From: CAZTDU01 sp964617355
GTDB taxonomy: Bacteria > Pseudomonadota > Gammaproteobacteria > Burkholderiales > SG8-39
Length of the DNA: 64,000 nucleotides
Assembly: GCA_964617355.1 (NCBI GenBank)
Contig: CAZTXP010000064.1
Coordinates: forward strand, 1-64,000
Direction: 5' to 3'
Each line of letters opens with the position of its first letter. Position 1 is the first letter of the stretch. Shown one piece after another: positions 8,135 to 17,511 of this stretch. The position numbers and the translations under genes are program-made. The notes below the pieces were generated by a model. That model was not told where the DNA came from. It made no database searches and saw only the letters and a program-made list of their open reading frames with translations.

Positions 8135-8902
8135 TTACTTCGGCGCCATCCGGATCGCGCCGTCGAGGCGGATCGTCTCGCCGTTCAGCATTTCGTTCTC
8201 GACGATCGAGCGCACCAGCATCCCGTACTCCACCGGGTTGCCGAGACGCGGCGGGAACGGCACCTGCTTGCCGAGCGAGTCCTGCGCTTCCTTCGGCAGG
8301 CCGAGCAGCATCGGCGTGAGGAAGAGTCCCGGCGCGATCGTGCAGACGCGGATGCCGTTGCGGGAAAGATCGCGCGCGATCGGCAGCGTCATGCCGACCA
8401 CGCCGCCCTTAGAGGCCGAGTAGGCCGCCTGTCCGATCTGGCCGTCGTAGGCCGCGACCGACGCGGTGTTGACGATCACGCCGCGCTCGCCCGATGCGTT
8501 CGGGCCGCCCTTCGCCATCGCGTCCGCCGCGAGGCGGATCATGTTGAAGGTGCCGATCAGGTTGACCGTGATCACCTTGGTGAAGCGCCCGAGGTCGTGC
8601 GGCGCTTCCTTGCCGATGGTGCGCTCGGCGACGCCGATGCCCGCGCAGTTGACCAGCACGTTCAGGCCGCCGAACTCCTTCAGCGCGAACGCCACTGCGT
8701 TCTTGCCGTCGGTTTCCGAGGTGACGTCGCACTTCACCACGCGCACGTTCGAGCCGAGCTCGGCGGCGAGGGCCTTGCCCTTGTCTTCCTGCATGTCGGC
8801 GATCACGGCCTTGCCGCCGTTGGCGATCGCCATCCGCACGGTCGCCTCGCCAAGCCCGGAGGCCCCGCCGGTCACGAGGAATACGCTGTTCTTGATCTCC
8901 AT
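8135..8902 (-). CDS. Short-chain dehydrogenase, HSD10/3-hydroxyacyl-CoA dehydrogenase-like
   Basis: NAD(P)-dependent dehydrogenase of 255 residues. It has the Rossmann motif TGGASGLG, the NCAG motif, and a complete catalytic set (NTAS...AAYSASK). Overall resemblance is to type-2 3-hydroxyacyl-CoA dehydrogenases (HSD17B10-like), including RTIGKEAPHDLGRF and the terminal ETIRLDGAIRMAPK. Those enzymes act in beta-oxidation of branched or short acyl-CoA, so a catabolic role is likely but the substrate is not determined. A GGGAGG box precedes the ATG. Transcribed divergently from the large flavoprotein gene through a shared palindromic -10. Confidence 0.88.
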   Translation of the reverse strand: MEIKNSVFLVTGGASGLGEATVRMAIANGGKAVIADMQEDKGKALAAELGSNVRVVKCDVTSETDGKNAVAFALKEFGGLNVLVNCAGIGVAERTIGKEAPHDLGRFTKVITVNLIGTFNMIRLAADAMAKGGPNASGERGVIVNTASVAAYDGQIGQAAYSASKGGVVGMTLPIARDLSRNGIRVCTIAPGLFLTPMLLGLPKEAQDSLGKQVPFPPRLGNPVEYGMLVRSIVENEMLNGETIRLDGAIRMAPK

Positions 8903-8927
8903 GGCTGCGCCTCCCAGAAAGGGCAGC

Positions 8928-8937
8928 GATTATAATC
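8928..8937. promoter_or_regulatory. Palindromic -10 element (bidirectional promoter)
   Basis: GATTATAATC is a perfect 10-base palindrome giving TATAAT on both strands (plus 8931-8936, minus 8934-8929). On the plus strand it is 11 bases from the flavoprotein ATG, so the transcript would be almost leaderless. On the minus strand it would give a leader of about 20 bases carrying the GGGAGG ribosome-binding site of the dehydrogenase gene. Sequence seen directly; bidirectional use inferred. Confidence 0.65.
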
Positions 8938-8947
8938 CGCGGCTCCC

Positions 8948-11900
8948 ATGAAGCTCCCCGGCCTGTCGCTCTCCTTCCAGGACCTCTACACGCGCGACGG
9001 GCTCGTGCGCATGGACGAGGCGTTCATGCAATTTCTTGCAGGTGCCGATGCCTCGCTGCACGAGCGCCTCATCGCCGCCCGCAAGGATCCGTCCTCCCTC
9101 GCGGCCAAGGCCGAGGCCGAACTGCTGGTCGCGATCGCGCCGCACCTCGATGATTTCGTCGCGCGCTCGTTCGGCATCGAAGCCGAGGCTCAGAAACTCG
9201 CGGCGCAACACGACGCGCTCGCCCCGCTCTACTCCGTCAAGCGCCTCTTCGTGCAGCGCCGCGCGATCAACCGGGTGAAGGCCGAGGAACTGGCCGGCTT
9301 CGACGCCGCCGCCGCCGAACGCGAACTTGCGACGGCCTTCGGAGAAGCTTTCGGCGAGCTCGCGTTCGCACGCGCCGTAACAGAGTGGCAGAAGGACGAA
9401 GCCGCCAACGCCGCGAAGCTCGAGCTCGCGGCGCGCTACGCCGCGTGGGCCGCGACCACGCCGGAAGGCAAGGCCAAGCACCGCGCGGGCGTGCTCTTCA
9501 AGGGCCCGTCCAAGCTCGACATGATGCGGCTGGTGCCGCTCGTGACCGAATCGCCCGACGGCTACCCGAAGCACACGCTCGACCCGCACCACCTGCGGCG
9601 TCGCGAGGGCTTCGCCCTCACCGACACGGGCACCGACCTGAACGGCGCGCTCGACCAGGCCAACTACTGCATTTGGTGCCACGAGCAGGGCAAGGACTCC
9701 TGCTCCAAGGGCCTGCGAGAGAAGGCGCCGTCGAGGGAATTCAAGAAATCCCCGTTCGGCGTACCGCTCGCCGGCTGCCCGCTCGAGGAGCGCATCTCCG
9801 AGTTCCACCTCGTCAAGACGCGCGGCCAGTCGCTCGCCGCGCTGGCGATGATCTGCGTGGACAACCCGATGGCCGCTGGCACGGGCCACCGCATCTGCAA
9901 CGACTGCATGAAGTCGTGCATCTACCAGAAGCAGGAGCCGGTCAACATCCCGCAGGCCGAGACGCGCACGCTGAAGGACGTCCTCGAGCTGCCGTGGGGC
10001 TTCGAGATCTACTCGCTGCTGACGCGCTGGAATCCGCTCAACCTGCGCCGCCCACTGCCGCTCGCGCCCACCGGGCGCAAGGTGCTGGTCGTGGGCCTCG
10101 GCCCCGCCGGATTCACGGTCGCTCACCACCTGATGAACGACGGCCACGCCGTGGTCGGCGTCGACGGCCTGAAGATCGAGCCGCTTGCCGCCGAGCTCTC
10201 TGGCGTGGACCAGCGTGGCAAGCGGGTGCCGTTCCGCCCGGTGCGCGACATCGACGAGCTCCGCGAGGACCTCGGCTCGCGCGTGCTGGCGGGCTTCGGC
10301 GGCGTCGCCGAATACGGCATCACGGTCCGCTGGGACAAGAACTTCCTCAAGGTGCTGCGCCTGCTGCTCGAGCGCCGCGCCGAGTTCGCGATGTTCGGCG
10401 GGGTTCGCTTCGGCGGCACGCTGACGCTGGACGACGCCTGGGCGATGGGCTTCGACCACGTCGCGCTGTGCATCGGGGCCGGCAAGCCCACCGTGCTCGA
10501 GATCCCGAACGGCCTCGCGCGCGGCGTGCGCGCGGCCTCGGATTTCCTGATGGCGCTGCAGCTCACCGGCGCCGCGAAGCCGGATTCGCTCGCCAACATG
10601 CAGCTGCGCCTGCCCGTGGTGGTGATCGGCGGCGGCCTGACCGCGATCGACACCGCCACCGAGTCGCTCGCCTACTACGTGGTGCAGGTCGAGAAGTTCC
10701 TTTCGCGCTACGAGACGCTGTCGGCCGAGACCGGCGAGGCGAACGTGCGTGCCAACTGGGGCGACCAGGAGCGCGAGGTCGGCGAGGAATTCCTCGCCCA
10801 CGCGCGCGCGATCCGCAAGGAGCGCGAGGCGGCAAAGCGCGAGGGCCGCGAGCCGCGCATCATCGAACTGCTCCGGAAGTGGGGCGGCGTCACGCTCGCC
10901 TACCGACGCAAGCTCGTCGAGAGCCCCTCCTACACGCTGAACCACGAGGAAATCGAGAAGGCGCTCGAGGAAGGCATCGTGTTCGCCGAGGGCCTCGCGC
11001 CGCTCGCCGTCGACGTCGACAACTACGGCGCGGTGAAGGGCATGCGCTTCAAGCACGAGTCCGGCGAGAAGTGGCTGCCGGCGCATACCGTGTTCGTCGC
11101 CGCCGGCACGCAGCCGAACACCGTGCTCGCCCGCGAGGATGCCGCGCACTTCACGCTCGACGGCAAGTACTTCGCCGCCTGCGACGAGGACGGGAATCCT
11201 GCGAAGCCGCAGCGCTCCACGTCGAAGCCCGAAGTGCCGCACGTCCTGCTCTCGCGCTCGGCCGACGGCCGCTTCGTCAGCTACCTCGGCGACGTGCACC
11301 CGTCCTTCTTCGGCAACGTGGTGAAGGCGATGGGCTCGGCCAAGCAGGGCTATCCGGTGATCTCGCGGGTGCTCGCGAAGCGCCCCGCGCAATCGAAGGA
11401 CGCCACGGCAAGCTTCTTCTCCTCGCTCTGCGACCAGTTGCTCGCCACCGTCGAGCGCGTCGAGCGCCTGACGCCGACCATCATCGAGGTGGTGGTGCGC
11501 GCGCCGCTCGCGGCACGCAAGTTCCAGCCCGGCCAGTTCTATCGCCTGCAGAACTTCGAAACCACCGCGCCCATCGCCGCCGGAACGCGCATGCAGATGG
11601 AAGGCCTTGCCCTCACCGGCGCGTGGGTCGACCGCGAGCAGGGCCTCGTCTCCACCATCGTGCTCGAGATGGGCGGCTCTTCCGACCTCTGCGCGATGCT
11701 GCAGAAGGGCGAACCCGTGATCCTGATGGGCCCCACCGGCGCGCCCACCGAGATCGAACCCGGCGAGACGGTAGTGCTCTGCGGCGGCGGCCTCGGCAAC
11801 GCGGTGCTGTTCTCGATCGGGCAAGCCTTCCGCGCCGCCGGCTCCAAGGTGCTCTACTTCGCCGGCTACAAGAAGGCGATCGACCGCTACAAGGTCGACG

Positions 11901-12418
11901 AGATCGAGCGCGCCGCCGACGTCATCGTCTGGTGCTGCGACGAGCAGCCCGGCTTCGAGCCGCGCCGCCCGCAGGACCGCAGCTTCGTCGGCAACATCGT
12001 GCAGGCCATGGAGCATTACGCCAGCGGCCGGCTCGGAGAGCCCACGATCCCGATGAAGGACGCCCAGCGCATCATCGCCATCGGTTCCGACCGCATGATG
12101 GCTGCGGTGGCGCGTGCCCGGCACGACGTCCTCAAGCCCTACCTGCGCGAGGCCCACGTCGCCATCGGCTCGATCAACTCGCCGATGCAATGCATGATGA
12201 AGGAGATCTGCGCGCAGTGCCTGCAGCCGCACGTGGATCCGGTGACGGGCGAGTCGACGTGGGTGTTCTCCTGCTTCAACCAGGACCAGCCGCTCGACCG
12301 TGTGGACTTCGGCGCGTTGCACGAGCGCCTGAAGCAGAACTCGATCGCCGAGAAGCTCACCGCGAAATGGATCCGGCACTGCATGCCGGAGCTGAAGCGC
12401 CAGCGCAGCTTCGCCTGA
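8948..12418 (+). CDS. Large FAD/[Fe-S] oxidoreductase: GltD-like module fused to a PyrK/ferredoxin-reductase-like module
   Basis: 1156 residues with several modules. Residues 1-230 are helical with no recognised domain. Residues 241-324 carry Cys clusters (CIWCHEQGKDSC, then CP, then CNDCMKSC), presumably Fe-S sites as in the GltD N-terminus. Residues 378-400 start an FAD Rossmann fold (VLVVGLGPAGFTVAHHL), with a second nucleotide-binding stretch at VVVIGGGLTAIDTATE. From about residue 820 (ATVERVERLTPTIIEVVVRA) there is a ferredoxin-reductase-like domain with NAD site CGGGLGNAVLFS. It ends in a PyrK-type Cys cluster (CMMKEICAQC ... FSC). It probably moves electrons between NAD(P)H and a partner such as the Hnr-like protein or the molybdenum enzyme downstream. 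Four bases separate it from the next gene. Substrate unknown. Confidence 0.82.
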   Translation: MKLPGLSLSFQDLYTRDGLVRMDEAFMQFLAGADASLHERLIAARKDPSSLAAKAEAELLVAIAPHLDDFVARSFGIEAEAQKLAAQHDALAPLYSVKRLFVQRRAINRVKAEELAGFDAAAAERELATAFGEAFGELAFARAVTEWQKDEAANAAKLELAARYAAWAATTPEGKAKHRAGVLFKGPSKLDMMRLVPLVTESPDGYPKHTLDPHHLRRREGFALTDTGTDLNGALDQANYCIWCHEQGKDSCSKGLREKAPSREFKKSPFGVPLAGCPLEERISEFHLVKTRGQSLAALAMICVDNPMAAGTGHRICNDCMKSCIYQKQEPVNIPQAETRTLKDVLELPWGFEIYSLLTRWNPLNLRRPLPLAPTGRKVLVVGLGPAGFTVAHHLMNDGHAVVGVDGLKIEPLAAELSGVDQRGKRVPFRPVRDIDELREDLGSRVLAGFGGVAEYGITVRWDKNFLKVLRLLLERRAEFAMFGGVRFGGTLTLDDAWAMGFDHVALCIGAGKPTVLEIPNGLARGVRAASDFLMALQLTGAAKPDSLANMQLRLPVVVIGGGLTAIDTATESLAYYVVQVEKFLSRYETLSAETGEANVRANWGDQEREVGEEFLAHARAIRKEREAAKREGREPRIIELLRKWGGVTLAYRRKLVESPSYTLNHEEIEKALEEGIVFAEGLAPLAVDVDNYGAVKGMRFKHESGEKWLPAHTVFVAAGTQPNTVLAREDAAHFTLDGKYFAACDEDGNPAKPQRSTSKPEVPHVLLSRSADGRFVSYLGDVHPSFFGNVVKAMGSAKQGYPVISRVLAKRPAQSKDATASFFSSLCDQLLATVERVERLTPTIIEVVVRAPLAARKFQPGQFYRLQNFETTAPIAAGTRMQMEGLALTGAWVDREQGLVSTIVLEMGGSSDLCAMLQKGEPVILMGPTGAPTEIEPGETVVLCGGGLGNAVLFSIGQAFRAAGSKVLYFAGYKKAIDRYKVDEIERAADVIVWCCDEQPGFEPRRPQDRSFVGNIVQAMEHYASGRLGEPTIPMKDAQRIIAIGSDRMMAAVARARHDVLKPYLREAHVAIGSINSPMQCMMKEICAQCLQPHVDPVTGESTWVFSCFNQDQPLDRVDFGALHERLKQNSIAEKLTAKWIRHCMPELKRQRSFA

Positions 12419-12422
12419 GCGC

Positions 12423-13274
12423 ATGCCCTCCTACGCCCGCCCGACTCGCCTAGACGACGCGCTCGGCATCCTCGATCGCGAGCGCCCGCGGGTGCTGGCG
12501 GGGGGCACCGACCTCTACGCCTCCCCGGACGCGCGTCTCGCGGACACGGCGGTGCTCGACCTGTCGGCGATCCACGAACTGCACGGCATCCACGCCTCGC
12601 GCGAGGGTTGGCGCATCGGCGCCTCGACCACGTGGACGCAAGTCTGCGAAGCGAAGCTGCCGCCGCAATTCGATGCGCTGAAGCTCGCGGGGCGCGAGAT
12701 CGGCGGTCGGCAAGTGCAGAACGCCGGCACGATCGCGGGCAACCTCTGCAACGCCTCGCCTGCCGCGGACGGCACGCCCGCCCTGCTCGCGCTCGACGCG
12801 AGCGTGGAACTCGCCGGGGCCGCCGGCACGCGCACGCTCGCCGTGCGTGAGTTCGTCCTCGGGCCGCGACGCACCGCGCTGCAACCCGGCGAACTCGTCA
12901 CCGCGATCCTCGTGCCGAAGCCCGCGCACGCCGCGCAGGGCACATTCCTCAAGCTCGGCGCACGCAAGTACCTGCTGATCTCGATCGCGATGGTCGGCGC
13001 TGTCGTCGAGGTACGAGGCGACGTCATCGCGGCCGCGCGCCTTGCCGTCGGATCCTGCTCGCCGGTCGCGCAGCGCCTGCCGGCGCTCGAAGCGCACCTT
13101 GCCGGCGTCAAGCTAGCGCCCGGCATCGGCGCGCACGTGCAACCCGCGCACCTCGAGCCGCTCTCGCCGATCGACGACGTGCGCGCGACGGCCGCCTATC
13201 GCCGCGAAGCCGCGCTGGAACTCGTGCGCCGCGCGCTGGAGTCGCTGGCCGCGCCTCTGGAGGCGCCTCTGTGA
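12423..13274 (+). CDS. Molybdenum hydroxylase FAD-binding subunit (CoxM/HcrB type)
   Basis: Medium subunit of a xanthine dehydrogenase-family enzyme; it passes electrons from the Fe-S clusters to an acceptor through FAD. The 283 residues include the FAD-binding LAGGTDLYA and the second motif VQNAGTIAGNLCNASPAADG, both characteristic. The C-terminal CO_deh_flav_C region (LKLGARKYLLISIAMV) is present. Its TGA overlaps the GTG start of the next gene (GTGA), so coupling with the catalytic subunit is expected. Confidence 0.93.
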   Translation: MPSYARPTRLDDALGILDRERPRVLAGGTDLYASPDARLADTAVLDLSAIHELHGIHASREGWRIGASTTWTQVCEAKLPPQFDALKLAGREIGGRQVQNAGTIAGNLCNASPAADGTPALLALDASVELAGAAGTRTLAVREFVLGPRRTALQPGELVTAILVPKPAHAAQGTFLKLGARKYLLISIAMVGAVVEVRGDVIAAARLAVGSCSPVAQRLPALEAHLAGVKLAPGIGAHVQPAHLEPLSPIDDVRATAAYRREAALELVRRALESLAAPLEAPL

Positions 13275-16036
13275 GCCTTCGCTTCAAGCTGAACGGACGC
13301 GTGGTGCGCGTCGACGCCTCGCCTGCTGCGCGGCTTAGCGACGTGCTGCGCGACGACCTCGGTCTCACCGGCACCAAGGTCGGTTGCAGCGCAGGCGACT
13401 GCGGCGCGTGCACGGTCACGGTCGACGGCGCGCAAGTCTGCAGCTGCCTCGTCGCCGCCGGTCAGGTAGAAGATCGCGCGGTCGTCACCGTCGAGGGACT
13501 CGCGAAATCCGGCAAGCTCTCCGCGCTGCAGGCCGCGTTCCACCGCCACGGTGCAGCGCAGTGCGGCATCTGCACGCCGGGCATGCTGATGGCCGCGCAC
13601 GACCTGCTGTCTCGCAATCGCAAGCCCTCCGAGGCCGAGGTGCGCGACGCGCTCGGCGGCGTGCTGTGCCGCTGCACCGGCTACCAGAAGATCATCGAGG
13701 CCGTGCTCGACGCCTCGCGCGGCGGCGCGACCGCTGTGACCGCCCCCGTGGCCGAGCGCGCGATTGGATCTCGCGTGCCGAAGGTCGACGGCGCGCCGAA
13801 ACTCCTCGGCACCGAGCGCTACGGCGCCGACGGCATTCCCGACGATGCCCTGTGGCTGCGCGTCATTCGTTCCCCGCATCACCGCGCGCGTTTCCGCCTG
13901 GGCGATATCGCGGCATGGGCCGCGGCGACCCCCGGCATCGTGCGCGTGCTGACGGCGGCGGACGTGCCGTCCAACGGCTTCGGCATCTACCCGACGATCA
14001 AGGACCAGCCGGTGCTCGCCGACGGCGAGGCGCGCTTCCGCGGCGAAGCCGTCGCCGCCGTGGTCGGCACGCGCGAGGCGATCGCGCGTCTCGACGAGCG
14101 CGCGTTCCCCGTGACCTTCGAGGAACTGCCGCCGGTGCTCGGACTCGACGCCGCGACCGCTCGCGACGCGACGCTCGTGCAGTCCGACAAGCCCGGCAAC
14201 CTGCTGCTCGACGGCGGCGTGCGCAAGGGCGATCCCGCGAAGGCGTGGGCCGGCTGCGCGGCCGTGGCCGAAGGCGATTTCGAGACCGCATTCGTCGAGC
14301 ACGCCTACATCGAGCCCGAAGCCGGCTGGGCCGAGCGCGTCGGCGAGCGCATCGAGATCCACGTCACTACGCAGACGCCGTACATGGACCGCGACGAGAT
14401 CGCGGTCGTGATGCGCCTGAAGCCTGGTCAGGTGCGCATCGTGCCGACCGCCTGCGGCGGCGGCTTCGGCGGCAAGCTCGACCTGTCGGTGCAGCCCCTC
14501 GTCGGCATCGCCGCATGGCTCACCGGCCGCAAGGTCGCGTGCGTCTATCGCCGGCCCGAGAGCATGGCCTCCACGACCAAGCGCCACCCGGCGCGCATCT
14601 GGATCAAGGCGGGCTGCGACGAGGAAGGCCGGCTGCAGGCCGTCGAGAGCGACGCGCTCTTCGACACCGGCGCCTACGCGAGTTGGGGCCCGACGGTCGC
14701 CACGCGCGTGCCGATCCACGCCACCGGCCCCTACGCCGTGGCGCAGGTCGCGACCCGCGGCCGCGCCTACTTCACCCACGCGCATCCGGCCGGCGCCTTC
14801 CGCGGCTTCGGCGTGCCGCAGGGCGCGATCGCGCACGAGGCAATGATGGACGCGCTCGCCGACCAGCTCGGCATCGACCGCCTCGAGTTCCGCCGCCGCA
14901 ACGCGCTGAAGGCCGGCGACGCCACGGCGACCGGGCAGGTGCTGGAGCATTCGGCCGGCCTGCCCGAGTGCCTCGACGCGCTCGAACCGCACTGGAAGCG
15001 CCTGCTGCGCCACTGCACCGAGTTCAACGCCGCACAGCGCGGACCATTGCGCCGCGGGGCCGGCATCGGCTGCATGTGGTACGGCATCGGCAATACGTCG
15101 CTGTCGAATCCGTCGACGATTCGCGTCGGCCTGTCGGCCGAGGGCGCGCTCACCCTCTACAACGGCGCGGTGGACATCGGCCAAGGGTCCAATACGATCC
15201 TGACGCAGATCTGCGCCGACGCGCTCGGCGTGGCGATGGGCGCATTCTCCGTGGTGATGGGCGATACCGACCGCACCGCGGACGCCGGCAAGACTTCCGC
15301 GTCGCGCCAGACCTTCGTCTCCGGCAAGGCCGCCGAGCTCGCCGGCCTCGATCTTCGAAAGCGCCTCTTCGCCGCCGCGGGCGCGCCCGAAGGCGAGTGG
15401 CGCGACCGGCGCTACAAGCTGTCGCTCGAGTCGGGCAAGGTCGTGTTCCGCAAGGACGGCATCACGCACCGCTTCGACCCCTCGCGCCTGCCTCGCCTCG
15501 GCGACGCCACCGACGACGTCATCGTCGGCGAAGGCTATTTCGATCCGCCGACCTCGCCGCAGGACGCGGACGGACAAGGCGTGCCCTACGCCACCTATGC
15601 TTTCGCGGCGCAGATCGCGCTCGTCGAGGTCGACACCGCGCTCGGCACGACGAAGGTGATCGAGGTCGTCGCCGCGCACGACGTCGGCCGTGCGATCAAC
15701 CCGGTGCAGGTCGAGGGCCAGATCCAGGGCGGCGTGCTGCAGGGGCTCGGCCTCGCGCTGATGGAGGAGTACCTCCCCGGCCGCACCGAGAACCTGCACG
15801 ACTACCTGATCCCGACCATCGGCGACGCGCCCCGGATGACCTGCATCCTCGTCGAGGACGCCGAGCCGCTCGGTCCCTCCGGCGCGAAGGGCGTGGGCGA
15901 GCCCGGCCTGATCCCGACCGCGCCCGCGATCCTCGGCGCGATCCACCACGCGACCGGCGTACGATTGCACCGCGTGCCCGCACTCCCCCATCGGCTGCTG
16001 TCGGAACTGAAGAAGGCGCATGCGAGACCCTGCTGA
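13271..16036 (+). CDS. Molybdenum hydroxylase, fused [2Fe-2S] and molybdopterin catalytic subunit
   Basis: 921-residue fusion of the small and large subunits of a xanthine dehydrogenase-family hydroxylase. Residues 1-155 hold the plant-type cluster (GCSAGDCGACTV) and the second cluster (QCGICTPGM ... CRCTGYQ). Residues 165-921 are the Mo-binding part, with CGGGFGGKLD, AFRGFGVPQG, DIGQGSNT and the proton-abstracting Glu in GAKGVGEPGL (about Glu877). Such enzymes hydroxylate aromatic N-heterocycles or aldehydes using water. The start is GTG at 13271. Placement next to a 6-hydroxynicotinate-reductase homologue points to a heterocyclic substrate; xanthine itself is less likely because no purine genes are nearby. 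Confidence 0.92.
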   Translation: MSLRFKLNGRVVRVDASPAARLSDVLRDDLGLTGTKVGCSAGDCGACTVTVDGAQVCSCLVAAGQVEDRAVVTVEGLAKSGKLSALQAAFHRHGAAQCGICTPGMLMAAHDLLSRNRKPSEAEVRDALGGVLCRCTGYQKIIEAVLDASRGGATAVTAPVAERAIGSRVPKVDGAPKLLGTERYGADGIPDDALWLRVIRSPHHRARFRLGDIAAWAAATPGIVRVLTAADVPSNGFGIYPTIKDQPVLADGEARFRGEAVAAVVGTREAIARLDERAFPVTFEELPPVLGLDAATARDATLVQSDKPGNLLLDGGVRKGDPAKAWAGCAAVAEGDFETAFVEHAYIEPEAGWAERVGERIEIHVTTQTPYMDRDEIAVVMRLKPGQVRIVPTACGGGFGGKLDLSVQPLVGIAAWLTGRKVACVYRRPESMASTTKRHPARIWIKAGCDEEGRLQAVESDALFDTGAYASWGPTVATRVPIHATGPYAVAQVATRGRAYFTHAHPAGAFRGFGVPQGAIAHEAMMDALADQLGIDRLEFRRRNALKAGDATATGQVLEHSAGLPECLDALEPHWKRLLRHCTEFNAAQRGPLRRGAGIGCMWYGIGNTSLSNPSTIRVGLSAEGALTLYNGAVDIGQGSNTILTQICADALGVAMGAFSVVMGDTDRTADAGKTSASRQTFVSGKAAELAGLDLRKRLFAAAGAPEGEWRDRRYKLSLESGKVVFRKDGITHRFDPSRLPRLGDATDDVIVGEGYFDPPTSPQDADGQGVPYATYAFAAQIALVEVDTALGTTKVIEVVAAHDVGRAINPVQVEGQIQGGVLQGLGLALMEEYLPGRTENLHDYLIPTIGDAPRMTCILVEDAEPLGPSGAKGVGEPGLIPTAPAILGAIHHATGVRLHRVPALPHRLLSELKKAHARPC

Positions 16037-16041
16037 ACGCT

Positions 16042-17511
16042 ATGCGTGATCCCGAAGACGCCCCCGAGAGCAGCGAGCCGATCACCAGCGAAGTGATCCG
16101 CTGCGATGCGTGCCCGGTGCTCTGCCGCATCCGCACCGGGCAGGCCGGCGCCTGCGATCGCTATGCCAACGAGGTCGGCAAGCTGGTGCGCGTCGACCCG
16201 CTGCTCGTGCTGCAGCGAAGCGGCAAGGCGGTGCCCTTCCTCGATCCCGCGAAACCATGGGACGGCAAGCTGATGTCGGGCGGCGACACCTTCGTCACCG
16301 GCATCGGCGCAACCACCACCTACCCGGACTACAAGCCCGCGCCGTTCATCGTCTCCTCGAAGGCCGAGGGCGTGGACATGGTCACCGTCGTCACCGAGGG
16401 CATCTTCAGCTACTGCGGCCTGAAGGTGAAGATCGATACCGACCGCTTCCTCGGCCCCGAACAGGCCGCGGTGCGCGTCGACGGCGAGCAGGTCGGCCAC
16501 GTCACCACCGCCGAGTACGGGTCGCAGATGCTCGCGCTCGGCGGCGTGCGCCACCTGACCGGCGGCACGAAGAAGGAAGGCAACGTCGCCTGCGACGCGA
16601 TGCTGCGGCTATCGAACAAGCAGGCGGTGGAACTCTCCATCGATGGCGGCGCCACGGTACTGGTGCAGGCCGGCGCGCCGCCGGTGGTGAACGGCGAGCG
16701 CGAGGAGCGCATGCGCGTCGGCTGCGGCTCCGCGACCATCGGCATCTTCGCCAAGCAGTGGCTCGGCCATTGCGACGAGGTGATCGTGGTGGACGACCAC
16801 ATCACCGGCGTGCTCACCGAGCACCAGGCGGGGAAGTTCCTCGACAAGAAGCCGGCCGGCATCCGCGTGCGCGGGCGCAAGTCCACGCCGGGCCGCTACT
16901 TCAAGGTTGCCGAGCCCGGCCTCGGCTGGGGCGGCACCAACATCACCGATCCGCTGTCGATCATCGACCGCATCGACCCGAAGACCGCGTGGCCGGGGAT
17001 GAAGCTGCTGATGGTCTCGACCACCGGCGAGGATTCGGCGTGGTTCGTCCTCGACGACAAGCTCGTTCCGCAAGCTGCGCCGATGCCGGCACCGGTGCAG
17101 GTCGTCGTCGACCGCATCGCCGAGAACTGCGAGCCGGCGCTCTGCAGCGTGCTCTTCATGGGCGGCGCGGGCGGGTCGCTGCGCGCCGGCGTCACCGAGA
17201 ACCCCGTGCGCCTCACGCATTCGGTGAAGGACCTGATTACTCGCGTGACCTGCGGCGGCGCGCCGGTCTATGTGTGGCCGGGCGGCGGCATCACCGTGAT
17301 GGTCGACGTGCTGCGCATGCCCGATCGCGCGTTCGGCTACGTGCCGACGCCCGCGCTGGTGCTGCCGATCGAGTTCACGATGCCGCTCGCCGCGTACGCC
17401 GCGATGGGCGGGCACATGGCGAACGTCACGCCGCTCGCCGAGGCACTGGCGCGCACGAACTTCCGCGTCGAACCCATGCCGCCGGGCAATCCCTGGCCGG
17501 TGGGCGGGTGA
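16042..17511 (+). CDS. 6-hydroxynicotinate reductase-like iron-sulfur protein
   Basis: 489 residues. In anaerobic nicotinate fermentation, ferredoxin-dependent 6-hydroxynicotinate reductase (Hnr) reduces the ring of 6-hydroxynicotinate to the tetrahydro-oxo form. This protein matches what I recall of the Hnr-like family. It has an N-terminal Cys set CDACPVLC ... C (Cys21, 24, 28, 38) fit for a [4Fe-4S] cluster, then GIGATTTYPDYKPAPF and FSYCGLKVKI. Gly-rich stretches such as GGTKKEGNVACD and RVGCGSATIG follow. It begins five bases after the Mo subunit and its stop overlaps the GTG of the UPF0280 gene. Family assignment is from memory; the actual substrate is unproven. Confidence 0.75.
   Translation: MRDPEDAPESSEPITSEVIRCDACPVLCRIRTGQAGACDRYANEVGKLVRVDPLLVLQRSGKAVPFLDPAKPWDGKLMSGGDTFVTGIGATTTYPDYKPAPFIVSSKAEGVDMVTVVTEGIFSYCGLKVKIDTDRFLGPEQAAVRVDGEQVGHVTTAEYGSQMLALGGVRHLTGGTKKEGNVACDAMLRLSNKQAVELSIDGGATVLVQAGAPPVVNGEREERMRVGCGSATIGIFAKQWLGHCDEVIVVDDHITGVLTEHQAGKFLDKKPAGIRVRGRKSTPGRYFKVAEPGLGWGGTNITDPLSIIDRIDPKTAWPGMKLLMVSTTGEDSAWFVLDDKLVPQAAPMPAPVQVVVDRIAENCEPALCSVLFMGGAGGSLRAGVTENPVRLTHSVKDLITRVTCGGAPVYVWPGGGITVMVDVLRMPDRAFGYVPTPALVLPIEFTMPLAAYAAMGGHMANVTPLAEALARTNFRVEPMPPGNPWPVGG

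Noticed and set aside
8930..12424. Minus-strand open frame of 1164 codons opposite the large flavoprotein
   Set aside because: Its product is His/Arg/Ala-rich low-complexity sequence with no domain. It mirrors the codon pattern of the real plus-strand gene, a usual effect of very high G+C content.
13196..16021. Minus-strand open frame of 941 codons opposite the Mo hydroxylase
   Set aside because: The plus strand encodes clear Fe-S and Mo motifs throughout; the minus product shows no family features and no ribosome-binding site.
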